From Mucidula mucida (Eukaryota; Basidiomycota; Agaricomycetes; Agaricales; Physalacriaceae): a stretch of 33,513 bases of DNA. The notes beneath the pieces were generated by a model, which made no database searches, was not told where the DNA came from, and saw only the letters and a program-made list of their open reading frames with translations. The translations under genes were made by a program, and so were the position numbers. Below are positions 15,865 to 25,363 of the stretch, in pieces. The stretch spans positions 1-33,513 of the forward strand of contig JADNYV010000374.1 in the NCBI GenBank assembly GCA_015501055.1. Direction: 5' to 3'. Numbering within the stretch: position 1 is the stretch's first letter; every line of letters begins with the position of its first letter.

Positions 15865-18840
15865 TCAAGGTCGCGCATCAAGACTCCGGAGACCTGCGCG
15901 AGATATTTCTCGGGTCAGTAAAGTCCGTCCCTCCGCATTTAAAAGTTGTAATGAACTGACATTTTCAGCGTTTTCCAAGACTTCATGTAGTGTTTTCAAG
16001 GCTATTTGCAGATGTTTCTCCGTATTTTCATAAGCGAACCGGCGCGCAATCCAGTCTACCAAGGGAAATTTACGGAATGCCGCTGTGGTAGAGAGGCTCT
16101 GCAGAGAGGCTGGCCATGGGAATTGACATATATCTGGTTTTGGTGTTTGAGCCCACGCAAGAATGGCTTTCAGTGCCATATCACAGTCTCTCCATGATGT
16201 ATGACTTGGGCAGATTTTGGCTAGATCTTCAAGAAGGCGCGGAAGGGGAGCAAGGCCCGATCCTCTAAGCCCTCTTGCAACCATGAGCATAACAGCAAGC
16301 AAGAGCTGTTGCGGTTCATGAAGGTATTGGCAGAATTCACGACGATTCGAGTCCGGTGCCAGAATATAGAGACCTCCAATATATTGTGAAACAATAAGAG
16401 ATATCATGTCACACTCGTTGCCACATATTGCCCATTCCGTAAAGATAATCCCCATCCACCCTCTGCTAGTAAAGATTCGGTATGCTTCCACGAAACCATA
16501 TCGTAATGCCTCGCCCATGATGTGCATGGGCTGCGTGAGGTCTGGCAATCGAACAAAGGTAAACTCAGAATCATACTGAACGCAGTCATAGAAATCTGCC
16601 CAGCAGAGGAGAAAGCAGTTGAGGCCAGAAACGTGAATTTGGGGCTCATTGCGAAATTGGGGCAGATCGAAGCACTGTTTGTAATATAAGCAAATGTGAC
16701 CTAGACAGGGTCTTAGACTGTCGTTCCCCAACCATTTAGACGAGAAAAAGACATCTCGAAACTCCTTTAGAACACTGATGAAGAAGTCGAGATCGACTTT
16801 CCAATAGTCCGCATTTAGCTGGCTTACGATGAGCCTCACAACGTGTACGATAAGCTCAAGACGTTGGCATTGCGTTTTTTCGAGATCTTTGTCATAGGGG
16901 CACTGTCGAGCATTAAAGATAGCCAGCTTCCCAGCGGCAAGCAATGTTCTATGGTATGAAGAGATGGATGCACCAGGCACGCTGTTATGAGGCGCCAAGA
17001 TAGGCGTCTTGAGAATTGTGTCCCAAAGTTGCGATCCAGACCGCCGCCAGAAGACTTGGGGACCCGTCTCCAATGACGCACTGGGACTAGGAGGAAGTGG
17101 ACTAATGACCAAGGATAAGATTCGAAACAACGAACTATCATCGATCGTGGTGTCCCAATGAGGACTACTGAAGTGGTCAAACATGAGATGGATTATTTCA
17201 TCCCAAATGAGAGGATGCATGAGCACCTCGGAGTGGCTGATGAAGAAACCGGTGTAATGGTGGATCGGCCACCCGTAGGCGATCGATATAGCAGCTGTGA
17301 TACGTGGATCACAATCATCGAATTTCTCACGAAGCATCTGCCTCAGTGAATCGCTCATAGGGCCTATCGGAAGGAACAAAGAAGAACGGCAGAGGCGCTC
17401 CATTACCCACGGTTGGTCAGGAAAGTCAAGACTCGGTAATGCTTCCCAAATCAGTTGATGGTGTCGAGTCTGCATGTCCGTGGCACCCCTCCATCTCGTC
17501 ACAGCATAAGACTGCGACTCGGGAGGAAGCCCACTGATGCCCTGGAAGACAAGGGTTTGAACGGTTGGGTTTGACGACGTCTGATACAACCAGTCGAGAG
17601 CATCGACGGAGAGGGTGTCATGCGCGTCTCGGACTGCAGCAGACTCTAGTTGGGTCAATGACTTCAAATTGCTCTGCAATACGTCCGAAGCCGTGGCATG
17701 CAAGTTAAGAGCGGTGGCAAAAAATGATGTAGACTGCTGCCGTGATGGACCAGCCCACTTGCGGATGTCACGATACGCGACAAAACAATAATGTCGAATA
17801 GACTGTATACTGAACGAAACGACTTGACAGACATGATGGATGAAATCGGTGAGTGGTGTCTGATAGGGACACTGGGGAAAGATGATAGGAATGGTATTGC
17901 TAACGAGGTAGAGCACACAGACGAGGACCGTGATTGTGCCAACAGCCCATGCGAGCGATGCGCGTAATTGGACGTAAAAAAGGGCAAGACCGGCCAAGAA
18001 AAGCATGAGGGAGATGTGCATAATGATAGGAAGCATCCCGATGATGATACGAACGCGCCACTTCTCGAGGCCCATGAAACGAAATTGGCGGATGTGGCTA
18101 CGAAGTCCAGGCGTACCGGAGGGAAAGGTCATGTACCGGTGCAACCATTGCTTCACCAGGACAGCGGAGAGTGCAACAACTAGGCTGGTGACGAGACTGA
18201 CCACCCATAGTCCGTTGATCCAAACGTCAATGACATCGGGATCGAATTTTCGAGCCGGGTTGACGGAAGGACTGGTCACATTCACCGTCGCGCCATTAAC
18301 CATGGAGAGCTGGACGATGAGAAGATCGTGGAGTAGGAGAGCAGACATTTCCGAAAAGTCGGCCTGAAGGTTCTGCGAAACCTGGACAAGGAACGATGTG
18401 ACCACGGCAGAGAAGAGACCGGCCTAGTAGGGCTAGTAAATGAGTTGGCTTCAAACACAATTCAAGAACAATACGTACGAACACGAGCATTACATCGAGA
18501 CCATCGCGAGACTGACCAACCATATTTTCGTCAAAAGCGGCGGCTTCTTCAACATAGACCCGCCATATCCTTGCATTGGGCGCGGTTTCCTGGCCGTACG
18601 GATCCTCAGGCAATCGAGCCACGTAGTCATCGTTGAAAACAGGCCGCGAAAGTCCCTGCCTTCGGGGTCCTGTGCCATTCCAAAGAACGTTTTTGCGGGC
18701 TGGGAGGGTTGAGGTCCAGATACAGGATCTGGCTGGATATTTTCGGCCTGCACTGGTGCGTTCTCCGTAGCTGCAGGGTCAGGAGCAGACCCAATCGCAG
18801 GAATTTCTCCCCCGTCGTTCGACACTTCGCGGATTGACAT
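15865..18840 (-). CDS. DUF6535-type membrane protein, three exons
   Basis: Exons 18840-18724, 18655-18479 and 18423-15865 are separated by introns 18723-18656 (68 nt) and 18478-18424 (55 nt, GTACGT...CTAG). All joins are phase 0 and give 950 residues. The core LPEDPYGQETAPNARIWRVY ... FDENMVG ... DVMLVFAGLFSAVVTSFLVQ is the signature of the fungal DUF6535 domain. Hydrophobic segments lie at about 99-120, 165-187, 224-246 and 255-277, the second followed by KQWLHRY and the third preceded by FRFMGLEKW. The remaining about 670 residues are soluble-looking, helix-rich and without a motif I can name. DUF6535 proteins form expanded families in mushroom-forming fungi and have no established function. 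The second intron is well supported; the first has a weak GTATCT donor and is chosen because it links the only good ATG in frame. A decayed relative lies at 22211-22463. Confidence 0.82.
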
Positions 18841-20318
18841 GACGGTGTTGGTAGTGTGAAAGCAAGGCGTTTAACAGCCGTTACGCGGAGGCAATGTCCT
18901 GTGCCTCCGTGCACGTGCATCGGTCCGATCGCGTCTTGCTCAAAACTTGAAGCTTCGCATCCAAGCGGCTCGACAGTGGTTATCGAAATCGGTACAAGCA
19001 GTAACACAGTGGAAGTCTGGTAATTTGCCGAAGTTCGCACTAGAATTCGAGATGCATGGTGTGGGTATTGAGAGGTTCTGGTCGGTAGGTGCCATATAAT
19101 ATACATTGGCATGATTGCTACAAAGGGAGACAGGTATCACAAGTTGAGAGAACGATCACAACACGCACTGAAAGGTCACATTTCTCCGTTGTTGTGAAAA
19201 GAGATACTGATATATTTGCCTCTCAACCAGTTCACGGAGTGCTGCAGATGGATATGATTCTGCCAGAGAAGCGAAGACCAAAGCATTGAGCGCCGCATCC
19301 TGCATTCACGTTCGCCTCTCAATGGGACGCGTTTGATCGACGCTCCACCTTGATAGACGGCAGCAAGGTCGATGTTATGGGCTCCACCCCGAGCTGCCGT
19401 TGAAAAACAAATCAAGTGTTAGGATAGCTGGACGTTGAAGGAGGCGGAATGGCTTACACTGTCCGACTTGTAACGGAGAAGAGCTAGGGCGAGACATGGT
19501 GGGAGACGAAGGGATGGTAGGCTCGCAGGATATTGCTGTCCATCTAGCATCTCATGAGCGTCGCAGTCGATGGATCCAAAAGAACTACTTTCGACAGCTT
19601 TAGTGCTGATAGCCCTTTTCAACGTAATACTCAGAGAGAAGAGTACTTGAGGAGGACGAGGTGGAGTTTCGTCGCATGGTGAAGTAAAAGGACCTTAAGT
19701 GCAGCCTTGTCCTTGTTACTTATAGTAGTCTTCGCTAATTTTAGCGACACAACGTGTAATTTGGACAGGTTGCAGTCGCATGACTATCGAGAACCGCAGT
19801 TCGAGCATTTATAATATGGAGCGGATCGTCAACGGCGAAGCTGTGGGAACAGGACAATCGAGGTAAGAATTTGCGGAACCGCACTGAGTGAAAGGCAAAG
19901 CTGTCCATACAATGACCTGGCTCGCGAAAGATAGAGATTTAGAGACAAGCATGTCCACTAAACGCATATTTGCTCGTAGAGAATTCCTTAGGTGCTTTGC
20001 AATATATGCCGCCCGGAACAGAAGTAGATCCTCATACGAACAGCCTAAGTGAGAGAGAGCAAGGAGGGATCCCCGATCAATTCGTCAACGCCGACATCGC
20101 CGCTGCAAACCAATACTTTTTCAATCACTTGCACTCAGAGTAAATGTTATAGACATACATCAACTTACGGCTTGTCGGAAACAAGGACATGTAGACTTGT
20201 TATATACAACTCCTCCGGCATTTCTAGTATCTAGATCCTCCGTAAAATAAACAGCCTCTGCTCTTCAGTTCGACAACACCTCCGCTTTTTCTGAGGCCGA
20301 CGAGGAGGATGAAGAGAG
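18841..20318. other. 1.5 kb without a confidently identified gene
   Basis: This includes the upstream region of the DUF6535 gene. On the minus strand a short frame starts at an ATG near 19678 (MRRNSTSSSSSTLL...), about 50 bp after a CTATAAG box (near 19721-19727). A separate frame ends at a GTAAGC donor near 19447, with a CTAAC branch-like motif and a GGCAG acceptor near 19393. They do not join into a recognisable protein. Otherwise nothing is seen. Confidence 0.4.
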
Positions 20319-20320
20319 TA

Positions 20321-20564
20321 CTGTAGCGTTTCGACCGCAAATTCACATAACGGGTCACGGGGGTCTTTGAAGTGAAGCTATATATACATCATAACGGGTC
20401 ACGGACCACTTTGGTCAGGCACGAGCCTCCAAATAAGGAAATTTCAGGTCCCGCTATAAGCGGAACTGTCCAAAAAAAGCAATTTAAGGGTCTGTGAAGC
20501 TGTTCGCTGTAACTTCAGACCATAATGGGTCACAGGCTGTGAAGTTACGGTCGAAACGCTACAG
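20321..20564. mobile_element. MITE A, TA target site
   Basis: 244 bp flanked by TA (20319-20320 and 20565-20566). The inverted termini CTGTAGCGTTTCGACCG match at all 17 positions, and TTCAC recurs after five more bases on each side. Inside are three copies of CATAACGGGTCACGG or a near variant at 20346-20360, 20390-20404 and 20521-20535. There is no coding capacity. TA duplication points to a Tc1/mariner-type or other TA-specific transposase acting in trans. MITE B shares its end architecture. Confidence 0.88.
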
Positions 20565-20566
20565 TA

Positions 20567-21168
20567 ATGTCAGACTTTCCCTTGAGATCGTCTTTATATA
20601 TGCATGTTGCTATCCAGGAAGGCGCTCAAGAAGCAAGGGGGGTACGGGCGTCATTGTTGTGTTGGCCCTTGGGTGCTTGTGCAGACCGTCCACGTCACCC
20701 ATGGCAACCCAATGCGATCTTGGCGCCGCCGTCCTTGCCAGGAGGAATGCCGCTACTCAAAGTTGTCAGAGATTCAGAAACGTACAGATAAAGCGGTTTA
20801 TGCGGCAATCTGTAGCCTAAGAGTCATGGTCAAACAGTAAATATTGAATACACAATCAACAAACGATCGCTTGCTCGGTTGATTGGCCGTTTGACTCTAT
20901 ACCCTTGATGATCCTGAGCGCTGCATTGAAGATGGTCAATGATCTGCGGGTACACCGTCTGCTTACTATTGAGTTTTTTATACAGTTCAATCTTGGTTCA
21001 GTCGTCACCTTGAAACGTACAGTTGCTTCAAGTGCGTACTCCGCCAAACTCACATCCTAGAAATGTTTCGACACATTGTGATTCAGTGTTCCAGAAACCT
21101 TCTGTTATAAACGCGTCAAGTATGGACGGACTGATCCACTTACTAGTAAATAGGTCAGCAGCCCTCCA
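20567..21168. other. 600 bp without recognised gene
   Basis: No convincing coding frame. TGCATATATAAAG is a TATA-like stretch on the minus strand near 20591-20603, without a gene I can attach to it. Confidence 0.5.
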
Positions 21169-21176
21169 AACCTGAG

Positions 21177-21843
21177 TAGGGATGTGCGCCGTACCATATG
21201 TACAGTGCATACGGTACGGAATACGGGTTACGGTACCCGTACTGTGAGCAATCTTGGAGTACGGTCAACGGATCGGTCATACAGCCGTGATACAGTCACT
21301 CACCTGGTGGGGTCAGATCGTCTTCAAATCGCTATCCATCCAGTAGCAGACCCCTCATGTAGAGTACCAAGGACAAACACAATCTGATACTGGCTGAAAT
21401 GTGTCGTGGATGTCGCTTGAAGACCTTGCCAGCGATGGCTTGTCCCAATTGGGACACCTACCACGTGGACCATCTTGTTGATGAACAACAACATTCTCAG
21501 TGCATTTGGCCTCCCGGACCACCCATTTACTGTCTGGAAAACATCAAAGGACATGAATCAACTTTTCTGGTGCAGTGTTTGAGCATTGAAGCTGCCTGAA
21601 TGACTGTCTTTCAGTGGTAATGGCTGAAGTAGGCTCCTTTTGGGCCCAAAGGTGACTTGTCAACTTATCTACACATTGAGAAAAACTAACTACATACTGA
21701 CAGGTCAATAACTCTTGATATTTATAACTGAACGCCACACTATGGCCGTGTTCCGGCCGTTACGGACTGTATCTTACGGCTGTAAACCAAATACGGATGG
21801 GCAACTTACGGCCGTACCCGTAACAGTACGGCACACATCCCTA
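21177..21843. mobile_element. hAT-derived non-autonomous element 3
   Basis: 667 bp between exact 8-bp duplications AACCTGAG (21169-21176 and 21844-21851). The termini TAGGGATGTGCGCCGTAC and, inward from the right, TAGGGATGTGTGCCGTAC match at 17 of 18. Both ends carry repeated TACGG words (about 21190-21300 and 21745-21840) that look like subterminal binding sites. No transposase motif is seen. A central plus-strand frame (21399-21599) starts MCRGCRLKTL and contains several Cys and a WPPGPP stretch; it may be a remnant of captured host sequence. Confidence 0.9.
21399..21599 (+). other. Open frame of unknown origin inside hAT element 3
   Basis: A 66-residue frame with CxxC near its start, then HVDHLVDEQQHSQCIWPPGPP and a stop. 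The composition is protein-like, but no upstream exon or known domain is visible. It could be a captured exon fragment or chance. Confidence 0.2.
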
Positions 21844-21929
21844 AACCTGAGAATTGTCGGAATTTGTACAGAATAGCACCGCATTGACGGCGAGTCTTAG
21901 CATTGGATGAGCACAAAATTTATGAGATG

Positions 21930-22210
21930 TAGTGAGATTGTTCATGTCATTCATGGCCATAGTGTTCTTCTTTCCCTTGGAGCGGCATCCTTTGGTTGAC
22001 GAAACAAACTATGGTGTAATTGTGTTTATGGGTGTTGTGATGCTCTCAATGGCCTACTACTTCTTCCTAATGTACGGTGGAAGGTATTGATTCACTAGGC
22101 CGGTTTCAACAATTGATGTCCCCCGGCGGGCGGGTTTATCAAGCTGTGACTTGAACAAAAAAGTTAATGTAGCTGAAGAATTAACAACCGACCTAGCCAA
22201 TTTTCAGACT
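21930..22210 (+). pseudogene. Amino-acid/choline permease (APC family) C-terminal fragment
   Basis: The frame at 21941 reads FMSFMAIVFFFPLERHPLVD, then NYGVIVFMGVVMLSMAYYFF and MYGGRY, then TGA at 22088-22090 followed in frame by FTRPVSTID. This is the last transmembrane helix and YGGRxWFxGPxxTI tail typical of fungal APC-type amino-acid or choline permeases, with the conserved Trp codon TGG changed to TGA. Upstream helices are absent, so it is a truncated relic. It abuts the DUF6535 fragment at about 22211 and lies just downstream of hAT element 3. Confidence 0.65.
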
Positions 22211-22463
22211 GAGGAAATATGATAGAAATCATATTGCTAACAAGGTAGATTACAGAGACGAGGGCTGTGATTGTGCTAACAGCCCATGCAAGCGAGGTGC
22301 ATAATGGGATGTAGAAAAGGGCAAGGCTGGCAAAGAAAAGTATTAGAGAAATGTGTATAATGATAAGGAGCATCCCAAGGATGATGCAAACACACCACTT
22401 TTCAAGGCCCATGAAATGAAAGTGGGGGATGTGGCTGCAAAGTCCCAGTGTCCCGAAGCAAAC
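22211..22463 (-). pseudogene. DUF6535 fragment truncated by gypsy 2
   Basis: The minus strand reads HFMGLEKWCVCIILGMLLII and, further on, LAWAVSTITALVSVIYLVSN and MISIIFPQ. This aligns with residues of about 197-281 of the intact DUF6535 gene at 15865-18840, including its third and fourth membrane segments. Homology stops at CCTCAG near 22211 on one side and exactly at the LTR boundary (22463/22464) on the other. Near the LTR one base is missing relative to the intact gene. Many differences are C-to-T or G-to-A. It is a non-functional relic. Confidence 0.8.
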
Positions 22464-22979
22464 TATTATGAATTGCCATATTTTCACATTTTCACATCTC
22501 ATAATATCTTATCGGGGGCTTGTCTTATCAACCAACGGACTGTTTCATCATCTGTTTTGTCACCAATCATACTCCTTTTCATTACCAAAGCCGTACTCAT
22601 GTTGGACACATGCTCAACACATGAATGACATCATACATGCTGATATCTCATGGACTTCCTATTGTATACACACCACCAACACTCGTAGCACACATGGTTG
22701 TTTCAGTATTATTACTTACATGCAGTTACCACTCGTATTTAATGGTTTCACGGACTAGTAGCATACAACACTGGGTCAAGGGCGTGGAGTTATCCCTAGC
22801 GGAAACACGTATGGACAAGGAGTCCCAAACACAGACTTACTAGTATATAAGCAGTAGTGTAGTATCATTGTACCTTAGTTCCGATCTTGTTTATACACCT
22901 GGCCTAGCCTAGTCTTACAAACACAAATACTTTCTCCTTTAGTTCTTGCTGTGGTACCTGGTTTAATCTTGTAGCTATA

Positions 22980-23234
22980 CTGTACTAACGCGACCATTAA
23001 TTCACATAACGCGTCACAGGGCCCCGTGAAGTGAACTAATTCGGCTTCCATAACACGTAACAACGGTAAATTTTGTCGGGATCAGCCCAAATGCGGAAAT
23101 TTTCGCCGCGGCGGCTCGCGCCGCCACCTCCCGCGGCTCCCAATATGGTCTATGGACCCTGGATGAACTACTGGTAATTTAGTTCACAATCATAACGCGT
23201 AACATGCCGTGAAGATCCGGTCGTGTTAGTACAG
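22980..23234. mobile_element. MITE B, TA target site, inside the 5' LTR of gypsy 2
   Basis: 255 bp flanked by TA (22978-22979 and 23235-23236). Ends are CTGTACTAACGCGACC and, from the right inward, CTGTACTAACACGACC (15 of 16). TTCAC follows five bases later on both sides. Motifs related to CATAACGNGTMAC occur at about 23005, 23049 and 23191. A GC-rich hairpin GGCGGC-TCGC-GCCGCC lies at 23110-23125. No coding capacity. Confidence 0.88.
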
Positions 23235-23244
23235 TAGTTAGTTG

Positions 23245-23929
23245 TAGAGACCTCAACGAGTTTCCGGGTCACGCGGAAACTCGAGTACTTGATTCGGCCG
23301 GGGATCTCGGCTACTCAACTCGTTTGATCCGCGGATCAATAGCGAGTCGGGTCATAAACAGATTGCGAGTAGGGCATCTGAGCGGTGAGTACTTGTTACG
23401 AGTACTCGCACTTACTCGCAGCGCTGATGGCACTGGACTTTTTGAGCATGCCGGGTATGCTTCGCTTCTTTATTCCATCTTCTTCTACTGATGATCAGTC
23501 TAGCTACATTGACGGATGTTGAACGGATGTTTTTGGTGGCTGGCTTAACGGTTATCAAACATTGTTTCAACCTTTTGGATGAGTCTGTTTGCGCCTGTGT
23601 CATGTTGAAGGATTTGTTCAAGTCAGGCCTTGTGCCTATTGAGCAAGTAATTCAGATTTTCAACGAAAAAGCCGCACGGAAGGTAAATCTGATGAGTAGT
23701 TGTTACAAAGTGGTCGTTTATATACAGTTTTATTACAATATTATGTAGCTTGATCCGCAAGTATTTGCGACTCGTTACTGATTTGGATTGTCTTCGAGTA
23801 CTTGACTCGTTTGACCCGCAAGTCAGCGCGGATCAAGTAAGTTCCGGATCACGAGTATGCCCTTTCGGCCTCAAGTACTCGGCTCTCGGATCGTGGGTCT
23901 GATCCAAGTAATACTTGTTGAGGTCTCTA
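23245..23929 (+). mobile_element. hAT-derived non-autonomous element 2
   Basis: 685 bp between exact duplications GTTAGTTG (23237-23244 and 23930-23937). The ends TAGAGACCTCAACGAGT and, inward from the right, TAGAGACCTCAACAAGT match at 16 of 17. GAGTACTTG/ACTCGT words recur near both ends. It retains a scrap of transposase reading rightwards. It entered the LTR of gypsy 2 two bases beyond MITE B. Confidence 0.93.
23491..23745 (+). pseudogene. hAT transposase C-terminal scrap in element 2
   Basis: The frame contains TLTDVERMFLVAGLTVIKHCFN, matching the hAT dimerisation motif in which DVERxFS-x-x-G precedes a basic RRHNL-like segment. Here that segment has decayed (KHCFNLLDES instead of KRRHNLxxES). 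It continues into a helical VCACVMLKDLFKSGLVP tail like the end of hAT proteins. The N-terminal and catalytic parts are absent, so it is non-functional. Confidence 0.75.
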
Positions 23930-23943
23930 GTTAGTTGCTAACA

Positions 23944-24541
23944 GAAGATCAGAACTACTTTTTACCACCTACCACACATCCCTGATTGTCAATCAGCACT
24001 TTGCTGTTTGATCATTGCACGTTTCCCTATTCCCTTTCCCTTTTCTGTTTACAGATTGATGGATTCCTAATTCCAGTGCACATCCGCATACATGTGTATT
24101 AGTCCCAGTAGCGCCGGCTAACAGTTAGAGATAACTGCCTCGGGTGCTGGAAGTAGCCGCTCTTACGAGAACAAACTTTTGGCAGTTGCACTTCAGTGGG
24201 CGCTGTTTACGGGTCAACCCTCGTTCCCAGGAAAACTTTGGCTTACCTCACACCAGAGGGACGTCAGCTGGGCAATTGCAAACTTGTGACGAGCTCTTGG
24301 GCTCCGTAGATATGTAGTCAGTAGTTGGTAAAATAGCAGTTACGATACCTACCTACTTTACTTACCTTATGATACACATCATCATTCCCCACTCTACCAA
24401 GTCCTGGATTCTATTTCAGATCTAGGCAAATCCTCCTTATTCATCCAAACCTCTATCTCCTCACCCAATTCATCCAAACCCGCATTACCCATACCCCCAT
24501 TATTACCCTTTCACTCTCCAACCCCATCACCCCGATTCACC
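23944..24541 (+). other. Leader of gypsy 2
   Basis: About 600 bp between the 5' LTR and gag. The first bases after the LTR read GAAGATCAGAACTAC; no TGG-type tRNA primer site is evident. The last 150 bp are C- and A-rich and end in a good start context (CGATTCACCATGT). No other gene seen. Confidence 0.55.
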
Positions 24542-25363
24542 ATGTCCAACAAAGCACCTGAGTCCGGTCATCACACCAATGCCGAACCCAAAGGCTGATC
24601 CCTTGTCAACAAGCCTTATGACTATGACAGGGATAAGACCAAGTACAAGAGCTGGTGGCAATCAATGTTCACATATATTCGTGACAAGAAGAACAACATC
24701 ACATCTGACTCCAAAAGGATTAATGTTGTTCTCTCCTATATTCGAGGAGATCATGTAGATGCATGGGTTCAGAACTACTCGGACCAGAACTTCAGCGAGA
24801 AACGAGAGGAATGGAGAGTCTCCTGGGCGCAGTTTAAGGAGCACTTGAAGGAGCGATTTGTGGATTCCAACCTTGTGCAAGACGGGCAAGACCAGATCGA
24901 GTGGTTGCGCCAGAGGCAAGACACTGCTCAAGACTTTTTCCAGAAGTTCGAGGTTCTGCTCACTCAGGCAGAATATTCAAAGGATGACACATATGTCGTG
25001 CGTCTTCTCGAGACCAACGTCGACGAGAAGCTCATCAACCAGATCTATGGTAGCCGAGACGGGTTGCCGGAAGACTACAATGATTGGAAGAAGCAGATCA
25101 TCCAGATCAATCAGTTGTGGAGAAGGCGGATGGCGAGCAAAAGGCCCGGCATGCAGTCCCGGCCCCAAGCTCCGCAGGCGGCTATATCAAGAGCCAATTT
25201 TACGAACCCACCCCAGACGCCAATCACACAACGAGATGCCACCGGTGTTACCTATGGAGGAGCCGGCAGGCCAATGGACATCGACAACGCACAACACAGG
25301 GGACTCTGCTTCAGTTGTGGCGAACACAACTACGTCAGCAGGTTCTGTCCTAAGAAGGGTTGA
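24542..25363 (+). pseudogene. Gypsy 2 gag (capsid domain, damaged zinc knuckle)
   Basis: It starts MSNKAPESGHH at 24542 and meets TGA after 18 codons (24596-24598), then reopens with NKPYDYDRDKTKYKSWW, a gag capsid-like domain ending near YNDWKKQIIQINQLWRRR. The zinc knuckle reads CFSCGEHNYVSRFC at about 25309-25350: the His expected nine positions in is Tyr (TAC at 25331-25333, from CAC by one transition), so zinc binding is lost. It ends at TGA 25361-25363. In frame beyond the stop, a GLWTEMNNKEKKKLAEELGF segment fits the usual gag tail, so this TGA is probably also a mutation. Confidence 0.85.

Larger units (their letters stand above)
22464..23943 (+). repeat. 5' LTR of gypsy 2, interrupted by MITE B and hAT element 2
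   Basis: LTR sequence runs 22464-22979, resumes as 23235-23244 after MITE B, and finishes with CTAACA at 23938-23943 after hAT 2. The rejoined end TAGTTAGTTGCTAACA matches TAGTCAGTCGCTAACA of the 3' LTR. The first bases are TATTATGAAT where the 3' LTR has TGTTATGAAT. TATATAA at 22844-22850 is the probable core promoter. CpG sites are much rarer than in the 3' LTR. Confidence 0.88.

Noticed and set aside
22464..22990. A complete uninterrupted 527-bp LTR ending at 22990 with ACTAACG
   Set aside because: The length coincides with the 3' LTR, but 22980-22990 is the inverted terminus of MITE B. The true LTR end CTAACA is at 23938-23943 and matches the 3' LTR better.
24090..24340. rRNA or SINE-like segment in the gypsy 2 leader
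   Set aside because: GCCGGCTAAC and GGGTCAACCC looked suggestive, but no consistent box spacing or rRNA context could be found.
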